This document shows, piece after piece, positions 1 to 14,738 of a DNA stretch of 64,000 nucleotides. Each line of letters begins with the position of its first letter. Positions within the stretch are counted from its first letter, which is position 1. The translations under genes were made by a program, and so were the position numbers. The notes under the pieces are model-generated. The model made no database searches, had not been told where the DNA came from, and was given only the letters and a program-made list of their open reading frames with translations. Source of the stretch: Aeromicrobium phoceense (GTDB lineage: Bacteria; Actinomycetota; Actinomycetes; Propionibacteriales; Nocardioidaceae); contig NZ_JACEOG010000001.1 in NCBI RefSeq assembly GCF_013868155.1, positions 992,001 through 1,056,000 of the forward strand, in the 5' to 3' direction.

Positions 1-2
1 CC

Positions 3-221
3 AACCGCGGCGAGGAAGCCTTGGCGTGGAGCCTCCGCGCCGTCCTGGGGGCGTTGCTCCTCATGGTCGTGACCGCGGACATCTTGGGCGCCGAACTCCT
101 CTCCGATGCGCTGCTGGTCTGCACGAGCGTCGGGATCTTCCTCAGCGAGCCACTCGAGCGCCGTCTCCGTCGGTGCGCGGCCGGTCGTGACGGGAAATCG
201 GTCACCTCGTCGGATCGATGA
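3..221 (+). CDS. Possible C-terminal end of a small membrane protein (partial)
   Basis: The frame is open from the left edge and closes with TGA at 219-221. It has GC-rich third positions and encodes one hydrophobic segment (a run around LRAVLGALLLMVVTAD) followed by a basic tail. It overlaps the last 20 bases of the convergent dehydrogenase gene. No family is recognisable and the true start lies outside the window, or could be the TTG at 21. The frame could also be spurious, because long open frames are common at this GC content. Confidence 0.35.
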   Translation, partial: NRGEEALAWSLRAVLGALLLMVVTADILGAELLSDALLVCTSVGIFLSEPLERRLRRCAAGRDGKSVTSSDR

Positions 222-1346
222 GGATCTTCGCGTGCCGCTCGGGGTCGGCGAGGTCGTCGAAGGCCTGCGCGACGCCGTCGAGGCCGACCGTGCCGGTGTG
301 CAGCGGGGTGGGGTCGACGCGGCCGTCGGTGATCATCTCGAGCGTCTCGTGGAACTCGTGCGGCTGGTAGCAGAACACGAACCGCAGATCGAGCTCCTTG
401 TTGACGGCCATCGTCGGGCGGAACGTGTCGGGCTCCATGCAGACACCCACGACGATGATGCGCGAGCGGATCGGCGCGTGGGTGACGAGGTCCTCGATCA
501 CGCCGGGCACGCCGACGCACTCGAAGACCACCGGGCCGCGCGGCGTCTGGCCCGCGCGCTCGGCCACCTTCATCACGCGCTTCCACGGCACGAGGCGGAC
601 GCGGCGCAGCATCCGCATCGCGTCGATGCCCTGGCCGAAGTAGTCGGGGGCGGAGCTCAGGTGGGTCGCCGGGCGGGAGTAGGCCTCCCACGGCGACTGG
701 ACCGCCGGGTCCACGACGACGTCGGCGCCGCAGCGCTGCGCGAGGGCGCGGCGGCCCGGTGAGTAGTCGCTCGCGACGACGGTCCTCACGCCAGCGGCCT
801 TCAGCATGAGGATCACCGCCAGGCCGATCGGGCCGCAGCCGATCACCAGCGCGACCTCACGCTTGCGGATCTCGCTGCGGTTCACGGCGTGGTGGGCCAC
901 CGCGAGCGGCTCGGTCATGGCGACCTGGTCGGGGTCGGCACCGGCCGGGACCTCGAAGGTCATCGCCTCCTGCGCGAGGACGTACTCGGCGTACCCGCCG
1001 GGCGCCTGCTCGGACAGTCCGGTCATGTCGACCTGCCCGTCGCGCTTGAGGACGGGCAGCGCCACCACGGGCGTGCCGACGGGCCAGCGCTTGCGGCACT
1101 TCGGCCCGTAGGCGACCACCGTGCCGGTGAACTCGTGACCCATCACGACGTGGTGCGCGCGCCGCATGAAGCGGTCGTAGTCGACCTCGACGGCCACGTC
1201 GGCGCTCGCGTCGGCATGGACGCGCGCGTGCAGGTCGGAGCCGCAGATCCCCGAGCGCGTCACGGCCACGAGCACCTGCCCGGGTCCGGGCTCGGGGGTC
1301 GGCAGGTCGACGACCGTCAGCTCGCCCTCGTGGACGCTGACCGCCT

Positions 1347-1350
<4 letters not shown>
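202..1350 (-). CDS. Zinc-dependent alcohol dehydrogenase (medium-chain)
   Basis: This is a 382-residue medium-chain dehydrogenase that probably oxidises an alcohol with NAD(P). The GroES-like N-terminal half carries the catalytic zinc set: Cys36 in GICGSD, His72-Glu73 in GHE, and Glu147 in TEPLAV. The Rossmann half begins at GCGPIG (171-176). The four-cysteine structural-zinc lobe of classical enzymes is missing; only Cys85 lies in that area. The GTG start at 1350 is preferred because it overlaps the stop of the upstream monooxygenase (GTGA), which implies translational coupling. The pair suggests alcohol/ketone catabolism in which the dehydrogenase supplies or removes the monooxygenase substrate. 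The substrate cannot be told from sequence. Confidence 0.9.
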
Positions 1351-5233
<3,883 letters not shown>

Positions 5234-5273
5234 CCCTTCGCCCCGGGGTCGCGGGCGGCGACGCGCCGACATA

Positions 5274-5289
5274 TGCCTAGGGTTAGGCA
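5274..5289. promoter_or_regulatory. Palindromic operator candidate before the PTS operon
   Basis: A perfect 6-4-6 inverted repeat, TGCCTA-GGGT-TAGGCA, lies 64 bases before the IIA start. It is AT-richer than its surroundings and sits where a -35 region would be expected. The half-sites recall DtxR/MntR-family boxes, but the regulator is not identifiable from sequence. Confidence 0.55.
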
Positions 5290-5352
5290 AAAGACACCCG
5301 GGGCGGGTTACGCTCCAAGCAGCCGTCCCACCGGGGACGAAAGGGGGCGTTC

Positions 5353-5823
5353 GTGGCACTCAACGACGAACTCACCAAGGATGCGATCGCGGTCCGTGCC
5401 CAGGCCTCGGACTGGCGCGACGCCGTCCGGCAGGCCGGTGCCCTGCTCACCGCGGTCGGCGTCGCCACCGACGAGTACACCGACGAGATGGTCCAGACGG
5501 TCGAGAAGCTCGGCCCCTACATCGTGCTGGCCCCCGGCATCGCTCTGGCCCACTCGCGCCCGTCGCCCGCCGTGCAGCGCGCCGGACTGGGCTGGCTGCA
5601 GCTGGCCGAGCCCGTCGAGTTCGGCCACGAGAAGAACGACCCGGTGTGGCTCGTCGTCGCCCTGGCCGCGCTGGACCACGACGGACATCTCGGTCTGATG
5701 TCCGCCCTCGCCGCCGTCCTCGGCGACACCGAACTGCTGGACCGGCTGCGCGAGGCGGACTCCGCCGAGCGTGTCCTCGAACTCCTGACCCCCACCACTG
5801 CCAACGAAGGGCCCACCTCATGA
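5353..5823 (+). CDS. ulaC: PTS EIIA component (ascorbate/fructose-mannitol type)
   Basis: This 156-residue cytoplasmic phosphocarrier accepts phosphate from HPr and passes it to the IIB protein encoded next. The active-site histidine is His67 in the conserved stretch LAPGIALAHSRP. The length and fold match stand-alone EIIA proteins of the fructose/mannitol superfamily used by ascorbate-type systems. Translation begins at GTG 5353 behind a purine-rich AAAGGGGG. The stop overlaps the IIB start (ATGA). EI and HPr are not in the window. The substrate is probably L-ascorbate or a related acid sugar; no catabolic lactonase or decarboxylase gene lies nearby to confirm it. Confidence 0.85.
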   Translation: MALNDELTKDAIAVRAQASDWRDAVRQAGALLTAVGVATDEYTDEMVQTVEKLGPYIVLAPGIALAHSRPSPAVQRAGLGWLQLAEPVEFGHEKNDPVWLVVALAALDHDGHLGLMSALAAVLGDTELLDRLREADSAERVLELLTPTTANEGPTS

Positions 5824-6089
5824 AGATCGTCGCCGTGTGCGGAATGGGCATCGGAACCTCGGTGCTGCTGAAGATGAACGCCGAGAAGGCCCTCCGTGCG
5901 CTCGGCAAGGACGCCGACGTCGAGGCCGCCGACATCGGCACCGCCAAGGGTGCCGCCCGCACCGCCCAGATCGTCCTGACCTCGGCCGAGCTCGCGCCGG
6001 AGATCGGCGACGTGCCGGCGGAGGTCATCGTCATCGACAACTTCATGGACGTCGCCGAGATCACGGCGAAGCTGACCCCCCTCGTCTGA
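5820..6089 (+). CDS. ulaB: PTS EIIB component (ascorbate type)
   Basis: The 89-residue IIB protein takes phosphate on Cys7 in the P-loop-like motif VCGMGIGTS and transfers it to the sugar during transport. The small size and motif are typical of the lactose/ascorbate IIB group. Its ATG overlaps the IIA stop by 4 bases, so the two phosphocarriers are probably made in equal amounts. The membrane subunit starts 29 bases downstream. Confidence 0.88.
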   Translation: MKIVAVCGMGIGTSVLLKMNAEKALRALGKDADVEAADIGTAKGAARTAQIVLTSAELAPEIGDVPAEVIVIDNFMDVAEITAKLTPLV

Positions 6090-6118
6090 CGGACGACGGA
6101 ACCTAGAAAGAGAACGAC

Positions 6119-7609
6119 ATGGACTGGTTGGTCGACGTACTCGACTTCATCGGACAGCAGATCCTCAACGTGCCGGCGTACCTGATCGGCATCATCACGG
6201 CGGTCGGCCTCATCGCGCTCAAGCGCTCCAGCGGACAGGTGATCGGTGGCGGCCTCAAGGCGGCCCTCGGCTTCCTGATCCTCGGCGCCGGCGCGAACGT
6301 GGTCATCGCCTCGCTGGCCCCCCTCGGCGAGATCATCCTCGACGTCACCGGCGCCCAGGGCGTCATCCCGACGAACGAGGTCATCACCGCGATGGCCGCC
6401 GAGCAGTACGGCGCGCAGAGCGCTTACGTCCTGACGCTCGGCTTCCTCGTGATGCTGGCACTGGCCCGCTTCACGCCGCTGCGCTACATCTTCCTCACCG
6501 GTCACCACATGGTCTTCATGGCGCTCATGCTGACCGTGGTGCTCTCGGTGGGCCTCGACGGCAAGAACGACTGGCTGGTCGTCCTCGTCGGCGCGTTCCT
6601 GCTCGGCGTGATCATGGTGGTCATGCCGGCGCTCGCGCAGCCGTGGACCCGCAAGATCACCGGTGACGACACGCTGGCCATCGGCCACTTCGGCACGCTG
6701 GGCTACATCGCCGCCGGTGCCTCGGGTCAGGCCGTCGGCAAGAGGAGCCGCTCCACCGAGGAGATCGACTTCCCGCAGGGCCTGAAGTTCCTGCGCGACT
6801 CGATGGTCGCCACCGCGCTGTCGATGGTCCTCATCTACGAGGTCTTCGTCATCTGGGGCCTGATCGCCAGCCCCGAAAGCACCAAGGAGCTGCTCGGCGC
6901 CGCCGACGCGGGTGCCGCGGTCATGGCCGGCTTCGCCCAGGCGCTGCAGTTCGGCGTCGGCGTCGCGATCATCCTCTACGGCGTCCGTACCGTGCTGGGT
7001 GAGCTCGTCCCCGCCTTCCAGGGCATCGCCGAGAAGGTCGTCCCCGGTGCCAAGCCGGCGCTCGACATCCCGATCGTCTTCCCGTTCGGCGCCAACGCCG
7101 TGCTGATCGGCTTCCTGGCCTCGTTCGTGGGCGGTCTGGTGACGCTCGCGCTGATCGCCGTGTGGCTGGAGCCGGCCTTCGGCCTCGCGTTGATCCTGCC
7201 CGGCATGGTGCCGCACTTCTTCACCGGTGGCGGTGCCGGCGTCTACGGCAACGCCACGGGTGGACGCAAGGGCGCCGTCGTGGGCGGCTTCGTCAACGGC
7301 GTGCTCATCACGATCCTGCCGGCGCTGCTGCTGCAGGTCTTCGGCGCGCTCGGCGACATCAACTCCACCTTCGGCGACGCCGACTTCGGCTGGTTCGGCA
7401 CGCTGCTCGGCACGAGCTTCCAGGCGGGCTCCGGCGTGGGGATCGTGCTGTGCGTCCTCATCGGCGTGGTGCTCGTGGTCGCGGCCTCGATCTACCAGGT
7501 CAAGGTCGTCGACTCCGGCTGGACGCCCGGCGCCCGACGCGACGAGATCCTCGCGGAGGAGGACGCCGCGGCCGCTGCCGCGACGAAGGAGACTCCCGCC
7601 AAGGAGTAG
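6119..7609 (+). CDS. ulaA: PTS EIIC membrane subunit, SgaT/UlaA family
   Basis: This 496-residue polytopic protein forms the transport channel of the system. It has about ten hydrophobic segments and the family signatures TGHHMVFMAL, ALAQPWTRKITGDDTLAIGH and FFTGGGAGVYGNATGG. The C-terminal tail is charged and alanine-rich (EEDAAAAAATKE). The ATG at 6119 follows AGAAAGAGAA. A strong stem-loop closes the operon. UlaA-family proteins import L-ascorbate with concurrent phosphorylation; related acid sugars remain possible substrates. Confidence 0.88.
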   Translation: MDWLVDVLDFIGQQILNVPAYLIGIITAVGLIALKRSSGQVIGGGLKAALGFLILGAGANVVIASLAPLGEIILDVTGAQGVIPTNEVITAMAAEQYGAQSAYVLTLGFLVMLALARFTPLRYIFLTGHHMVFMALMLTVVLSVGLDGKNDWLVVLVGAFLLGVIMVVMPALAQPWTRKITGDDTLAIGHFGTLGYIAAGASGQAVGKRSRSTEEIDFPQGLKFLRDSMVATALSMVLIYEVFVIWGLIASPESTKELLGAADAGAAVMAGFAQALQFGVGVAIILYGVRTVLGELVPAFQGIAEKVVPGAKPALDIPIVFPFGANAVLIGFLASFVGGLVTLALIAVWLEPAFGLALILPGMVPHFFTGGGAGVYGNATGGRKGAVVGGFVNGVLITILPALLLQVFGALGDINSTFGDADFGWFGTLLGTSFQAGSGVGIVLCVLIGVVLVVAASIYQVKVVDSGWTPGARRDEILAEEDAAAAAATKETPAKE

Positions 7610-7625
7610 CCATCCGTCCGACCTC

Positions 7626-7655
7626 GCAGGCCCGTCCCGGAAGGGGCGGGCCTGC
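7626..7655 (+). terminator. Stem-loop terminator of the PTS operon
   Basis: Arms at 7626-7638 and 7643-7655 form a 13-bp stem with one G-U pair, closed by a GGAA (GNRA-type) tetraloop, 16 bases after the IIC stop. No U-tract follows, as is usual in actinobacteria. Confidence 0.8.
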
Positions 7656-7708
7656 GTGCGTTCGGCCCAGATCACCGCTTTGGCCCAGATCACAGGACGA
7701 ATTGCAAG

Positions 7709-7729
7709 GTTGAGTGGAATGGACTCAAC
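7709..7729. promoter_or_regulatory. HAIR element (HspR operator) of clpB
   Basis: GTTGAGT-N7-ACTCAAC is a perfect inverted repeat 21 bases before the clpB start. It matches the HspR-associated inverted repeat CTTGAGT-N7-ACTCAAG except for the symmetric outermost pair. HspR represses clpB and dnaK operons in actinobacteria and is released on heat stress. Position and sequence support repression of clpB. Confidence 0.9.
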
Positions 7730-7750
7730 TTTGGGTACGTTGGAACTGAC

Positions 7751-10339
<2,589 letters not shown>

Positions 10340-10360
10340 CGGCCGGTCGCGTCGTGCCGT

Positions 10361-10391
10361 GCGCCTCCCCGGGAATCCCCCGGGGAGGCGC
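10361..10391 (+). terminator. Terminator after clpB
   Basis: A perfect 13-bp stem (10361-10373 with 10379-10391) and 5-base loop lie 21 bases after the clpB stop. The stem is entirely GC-rich and lacks a U-tract. Confidence 0.8.
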
Positions 10392-10463
10392 CGTCGCGTC
10401 AGGGCGGGAACGGGCTCGGTCCGGGGGTGAGGGCGTCAGGCGCGATCTGGGAGGATCGAAGGC

Positions 10464-11480
10464 ATGTCGACCCCCAGGCCCCGCTCGGTGACGCTCGCCT
10501 GCGTGTACGGCGGGCTCGGCGGCATCCTGGCGGCCGTCGCGCTCTACGAGGTGCTGGCGGGTTGGGGTTCAATCGAGGTCCAGGACGGGCTGCGTCAGGT
10601 CCTCGAGCCGACCGGCGCCGATCCCGACGCCGTCCTGCCCACCCTGCGCTGGGTGATCATGGCGCTGCTGGTCGGCGCGATCGCCGCGACCGTCTTCTCG
10701 TTCTACGCCGCGCGCGGCCACCAGTCCTCGCGCATCGGCCTCAGCGTGCTCGCCGGCATCGGCGCGGCGGGCTTCCTGGCCAGTGGCGTGGCCGGCCTGC
10801 TGCCGGCGATCCTCGGCCTGCTGATCGTGTACCTGCTGTGGACCGCCCCGGCGCGTGAGTGGTTCGCGGTGATGAACGGCCGCACGCCCCTGTCGCTCGG
10901 CACCGCTCCGTCGGTGCCGTCCGCGCCCACGCAGTTCCCCCCTCCCGGCCCGGCGAACCAGCCGGTGCAGCCCGGTCAGCCGGTCCAGCCGCCGCCGTAC
11001 GACCCCGCCCAGCACGCCACCGTGCCGCACTCGGGCGCCGTTCCTGCCGGCGGCCGGCCGCGACCCGTCGGCCTGGCCCTGCTGATCTCGGGCATCGCCT
11101 ACCTGGTCGGCGCGCTGGGCTCGGGCGTCGTCCTGCTGGCCCTCGTCGGACTTCGCGACGAGGTCACCGCCCAGTACGAGCAGAACGACCTCCTGCAACG
11201 CCAGCTCGACAGTGCCGGGATCACCGCCGGCGAGATGGTCACCCTCGGCACCTGGCTGTTCGGCGGGTGGCTCGTCCTCTCGCTCGTCGGTCTGGCCGCC
11301 ACCGCGTGGGCCGCCTCCGGCGCGCCGCTGGGCTGGTGGGCGCTCGTCGTCGTGAGCGTCGTCACGGCCGGCTTCGCGGCTCTCGGGCTGCCCGTCGGCC
11401 TGGTGTGGATCCTCGGAGCCATCGTGGTGATCGTCCAGCTGTCGCGTCCTGAGGCGAAAGCGTGGTTCCGCCGGGCATGA
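10464..11480 (+). CDS. Polytopic membrane protein of unknown function
   Basis: This 338-residue protein has two hydrophobic modules. The first has three to four membrane segments (about 10-125). A cytoplasmic or exposed Pro/Gln-rich linker follows (about 150-200; repeats of QPGQPVQP), then a second module of three to four segments (about 205-330). No catalytic motif is visible and I recognise no family. The ATG at 10464 follows GGGAGGATCGAA. It is flanked by terminators and by ndh with its own upstream gap, so it is probably monocistronic. Confidence 0.7.
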   Translation: MSTPRPRSVTLACVYGGLGGILAAVALYEVLAGWGSIEVQDGLRQVLEPTGADPDAVLPTLRWVIMALLVGAIAATVFSFYAARGHQSSRIGLSVLAGIGAAGFLASGVAGLLPAILGLLIVYLLWTAPAREWFAVMNGRTPLSLGTAPSVPSAPTQFPPPGPANQPVQPGQPVQPPPYDPAQHATVPHSGAVPAGGRPRPVGLALLISGIAYLVGALGSGVVLLALVGLRDEVTAQYEQNDLLQRQLDSAGITAGEMVTLGTWLFGGWLVLSLVGLAATAWAASGAPLGWWALVVVSVVTAGFAALGLPVGLVWILGAIVVIVQLSRPEAKAWFRRA

Positions 11481-11541
11481 TCGTGCTCACACCGGCCACT
11501 CCGGCGTGAACCGATGAAAAAGGCTCGTTAGGCTGGATCTC

Positions 11542-12963
11542 ATGTCCATGGTCCGAGCGTCCTATCGTCCACACGTCGTCGTCGTGGGAGGCGGATTCGG
11601 CGGACTGGCCCTGGTGCGCAAGCTCGCGCGAGCCGACGTCGACATCACCCTGATCGACCGGCACACCTACAACACGTTCCAGCCGCTGCTCTACCAGGTG
11701 GCCACGGCCAGCCTGAACCCCGGCGACATCACGTGGTTCCTGCGCGCCGTGCGTGCCAAGCAGGACAACATCCGCTTCCTCAAGGGCACCGTCGTCTCGA
11801 TGGACCACGAGGCCAAGTCGGTGCTGCTCGACGGCAACATCACGGTCACGTACGACTACCTCGTGCTCGCGAACGGCGTCACGGCCAACTACTTCGGCGT
11901 CCCCGGTGCCGAGGAGTTCGCGATGCCGCTCTACCGCCGCTCGCAGGCGCTCGCCCTGCGCGACCTGATCTTCGCCAACCTCGAGAACGCCGCGGTCAAC
12001 GGCCAGGACCAGGACCTGCGCGTCGTCGTGGTCGGCGGTGGCGCCACCGGCGTCGAGACCGCGGGCGCGCTCGCCGAGATGCGCAACCTCGACATGCCGA
12101 CGACCTACCCCGAGCTGGACTCCAAGCGCATCCACATCTCGCTGGTGGAGATGGGTGAGCACGTGCTGGCGCCCTTCCACCCGAAGCTGCGCGAGTACGC
12201 CAAGAAGGAGCTCATCAAGCGCGGCATCGACCTGCGCCTGAAGACCGCCGTGAAGGAGGTCCGCCGCGACGGCGTGCTCATCGAGAACGACGGCAACCAG
12301 GAGTTCCTCAGCGCGGGCATCGTCGTGTGGGCCTCCGGTGTCGCCGCGCACGGCGTGGTGAAGGACTGGGGCCTGCCGCAGGGCCGTGGCGGCCGCATCG
12401 AGGTCGACGAGCACCAGCAGGTCCGCGGGAAGCCGGGCGTCTTCGCGATCGGCGACATCTCGGTCAACCCCGACTCGCCGCTGCCCCAGCTGGGCCAGCC
12501 CGCGATCCAGGGAGGCAAGCACGTCGCCAAGGTGATCAAGGCGCGCGTCTCGGGCAAGGACCTGCCCAAGCCCTTCAAGTACTTCGACAAGGGCACGATG
12601 GCCACGATCGGCCGTGCCGCCGCGATCGCCGAGGTCCGTGGCCTGCCGCGGCTCAAGGGCTTCCCGGCCTGGTTCATCTGGGTCACCGTCCACGTCGCGC
12701 TGCTGCTCGGCAACCGCAACCGCTTCGCCACCATGACGAACCTGACGCTGAAGTACCTGCTGTGGCGCAGCCACAACGCGATCGTCGGCGAGACGCCCTA
12801 CGTGATCGCCCACGAGCCGAAGATCGTCTCCGGCAGCGACATCGAGACGGTGACGCCGAAGAAGTCGGCGCGGTCGGCCCGCAAGTCGATCTCGAAGAAG
12901 GCCCAGGTGCGCAAGGCCGTCGCGCAGCAGACGATCGACGAGATCGACGAGCCGCGCGACTGA
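11542..12963 (+). CDS. ndh: Type II NADH dehydrogenase (NDH-2)
   Basis: The 473-residue single-subunit flavoprotein oxidises NADH and reduces menaquinone at the membrane without pumping protons. The FAD motif GGGFGG lies near residues 15-20 and the NADH motif VVVGGGATGVE near 160-170. QLGQPAIQGGKH with GDI before it completes the flavin site. The C-terminus (about 430-470) is strongly basic, consistent with peripheral membrane attachment. It ends flush against the convergent BtuF-like gene with no intergenic base. Confidence 0.94.
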   Translation: MSMVRASYRPHVVVVGGGFGGLALVRKLARADVDITLIDRHTYNTFQPLLYQVATASLNPGDITWFLRAVRAKQDNIRFLKGTVVSMDHEAKSVLLDGNITVTYDYLVLANGVTANYFGVPGAEEFAMPLYRRSQALALRDLIFANLENAAVNGQDQDLRVVVVGGGATGVETAGALAEMRNLDMPTTYPELDSKRIHISLVEMGEHVLAPFHPKLREYAKKELIKRGIDLRLKTAVKEVRRDGVLIENDGNQEFLSAGIVVWASGVAAHGVVKDWGLPQGRGGRIEVDEHQQVRGKPGVFAIGDISVNPDSPLPQLGQPAIQGGKHVAKVIKARVSGKDLPKPFKYFDKGTMATIGRAAAIAEVRGLPRLKGFPAWFIWVTVHVALLLGNRNRFATMTNLTLKYLLWRSHNAIVGETPYVIAHEPKIVSGSDIETVTPKKSARSARKSISKKAQVRKAVAQQTIDEIDEPRD

Positions 12964-13713
12964 TCAGGCCAGCGCGGCGGCCAGCTCGTCGCGCGCGGTC
13001 AGCAGCGACGGCCCGTACCAGGTGAGCGCCCGGCCGCTGCACAGCGCGGTGGGCACCGCCCGGAACGCCTCGGGCCCGTCGGTGCTCGTGAACACGTAGG
13101 GCTCGTCCGGCAGCAGGACGAGGTCCAGGTCGGCGGAGTCCAGGTCGCCCACCTCCACGTGGGGATACCGGTCCGACGCCTCGGCGAACGCGTGCACGAG
13201 CCCGAGCCGCCGCAGCAGGTCGCCGGTGAACGTGTCGCGGCCGACCACCATCCACGGATCGCGCCAGACCGCCACGGCGACGCGGCGGCCGTCGGGGGCG
13301 GCCGGCTCGCTCCACGCCCGCTCGGCCTCGTCGAGCCACGCGGGGACGTCCCAGTCGAGCGCCGTGGCGAACAGGCGACGCAGGCTGGCGAACGCCTCGT
13401 CGAGCGTGGTGATGTCGGTGACCCACACCCGCACGCCCGCCGCGCGCAGGCGGGTGACGTCGAGCTCGCGGTTCTCCTCCTTGTTCGCGATCACGAGGTC
13501 GGGGGAGAGCGCCTCGATCGCCGTGCGGTCGGGGTTCTTCGTCCCGCGCACGCGGGCGACCTCGAGCCCGGCCGGGTGGGTGCACCAGTCGGTGGCGCCG
13601 ACGAGTGCCTCGGGTCGCGTGGCGGCGATCGCCTCGGTGAGGGACGGAACGAGGCTGACCACGCGCCGGGCAGCGCCGAGCGGCGGGAGGTCGAAGCCGA
13701 GGTCATCGTGCAT
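12964..13713 (-). CDS. BtuF/TroA-like helical-backbone binding protein without signal peptide
   Basis: The 249-residue protein resembles the periplasmic cobalamin- or siderophore-binding fold: the start [14 protein letters not shown], then [17 protein letters not shown] and a later [11 protein letters not shown] strand. It starts [11 protein letters not shown] with no signal sequence or lipobox, and no permease or ATPase gene is adjacent. Actinobacterial homologues are often annotated as cobalamin-binding proteins. A cytoplasmic ligand-binding or sensing role is likely; ligand identity is uncertain, although the window contains two other B12 loci. It is divergent from menB, with 25 bases between starts. 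Confidence 0.72.
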   Translation of the reverse strand: MHDDLGFDLPPLGAARRVVSLVPSLTEAIAATRPEALVGATDWCTHPAGLEVARVRGTKNPDRTAIEALSPDLVIANKEENRELDVTRLRAAGVRVWVTDITTLDEAFASLRRLFATALDWDVPAWLDEAERAWSEPAAPDGRRVAVAVWRDPWMVVGRDTFTGDLLRRLGLVHAFAEASDRYPHVEVGDLDSADLDLVLLPDEPYVFTSTDGPEAFRAVPTALCSGRALTWYGPSLLTARDELAAALA

Positions 13714-13738
13714 CGCGGCCCACCCTAGGGTGGAAACC

Positions 13739-14560
13739 ATGACTGAGTGGAACGCCGCGGGCGAGTGGACGGACATCCGGTACGAGACGACGGCCGACGG
13801 GATCGCCAAGATCACGATCTGTCGCCCCGAGGTCCACAACGCGTTCCGCCCGCAGACGATCCGCGAGATCTCGCGCGCCCTCACGATCGCGCGTGACGAC
13901 GAGTCGGTCGGCGTGATCGTGCTGACCGGTGAGGGCGAGAAGGCCTTCTGCTCCGGCGGTGACCAGCGGGTACGCGGCGACTCCGGCTACAAGTCCGACG
14001 AAGGCGCCACCGGCCGCTTCGATGTCACCGACCTGCACGTGCAGATGCGCCGCACGCCCAAGCCGATCGTGGCGATGGTGGCCGGCTGGGCCATCGGCGG
14101 CGGCCACGTGCTGCACCTGGTCTGTGACCTGACGATCGCGGCCGACAACGCCCGCTTCGGACAGGTCGGGCCCAAGGTCGGCTCGTTCGACGGGGGCTAC
14201 GGCGCGAGCATCCTGTCCGACCTCGTCGGCCCGAAGAAGGCCAAGGAGATCTGGTTCCTGTGCCGCCAGTACGACGCGAACGAGGCCATGAGTATGGGCT
14301 TGGTGAACACCGTCGTGCCGCTGGCCGACCTCGAGACCGAGACCCTGAGGTGGTGCCGCGAGATGCTGCAGCTGTCGCCGTGGGCGCTGCGCCTGTCGAA
14401 GCTCAGCTTCCACGCGCACGAGGACGGCTACGCGGGCATCCAGCAGCTCGCCCACGACGCCAACCTGCTGTTCTACGGGCAGGCCGAGGCGCAGGAGGGT
14501 CGCGACGCCTACAAGGAGAAGCGCACCCCGGACTTCAGCCGCTTCCCGCGCCGTCCCTGA
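13739..14560 (+). CDS. menB: 1,4-Dihydroxy-2-naphthoyl-CoA synthase
   Basis: This crotonase-fold enzyme of 273 residues closes the naphthoquinone ring in menaquinone synthesis, converting o-succinylbenzoyl-CoA. The oxyanion-hole strands [13 protein letters not shown] and [12 protein letters not shown] are present, as is the MenB-specific stretch [12 protein letters not shown] that distinguishes it from ordinary enoyl-CoA hydratases. Length matches the family. The ATG at 13739 is supported by the N-terminal WTDIRYE segment typical of MenB. Other men genes are not in the window. Confidence 0.93.
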   Translation: MTEWNAAGEWTDIRYETTADGIAKITICRPEVHNAFRPQTIREISRALTIARDDESVGVIVLTGEGEKAFCSGGDQRVRGDSGYKSDEGATGRFDVTDLHVQMRRTPKPIVAMVAGWAIGGGHVLHLVCDLTIAADNARFGQVGPKVGSFDGGYGASILSDLVGPKKAKEIWFLCRQYDANEAMSMGLVNTVVPLADLETETLRWCREMLQLSPWALRLSKLSFHAHEDGYAGIQQLAHDANLLFYGQAEAQEGRDAYKEKRTPDFSRFPRRP

Positions 14561-14634
14561 GGTTGGGAAACCGCAGGCGCACCACGCGTCCCGTGCGTTA
14601 AACCGTCCTGAAGGCTGACCCCCAGCGCAACTTA

Positions 14635-14728
14635 CCCTTCCCCGAGCGGGTCCGGAGCAAGCAAGATGGCGGGCAATCCCCCTGCCGGTGGTGCCCCACC
14701 AGACGCTCTGCCGGACCCGTCCGAAGGG
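14635..14728 (+). promoter_or_regulatory. Structured 5' leader able to cover the M14 peptidase ribosome binding site
   Basis: The outer helix pairs CCCTTC (14635-14640) with GAAGGG (14723-14728), which is part of the Shine-Dalgarno sequence. A perfect 9-bp helix follows (14647-14655 with 14711-14719). Inside, two hairpins can form: one from GGCGGG pairing with CCC/CTGCC (about 14668-14685) and GGTGG-TGCC-CCACC (14686-14699). The layout is a three-way junction of about 95 nt. I recognise no known riboswitch consensus. A riboswitch, thermosensor or simple translational brake are all possible. Confidence 0.5.
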
Positions 14729-14738
14729 AAGTCCGTCC

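Noticed and set aside
5274..5289. IdeR iron box
   Set aside because: The half-site order differs from the IdeR consensus; the true iron box at 21934-21952 fits far better.
14633..14738. Known riboswitch classes (c-di-AMP, TPP, SAM, ZTP, fluoride, glycine)
   Set aside because: Conserved core bases of these classes are not present in the leader.
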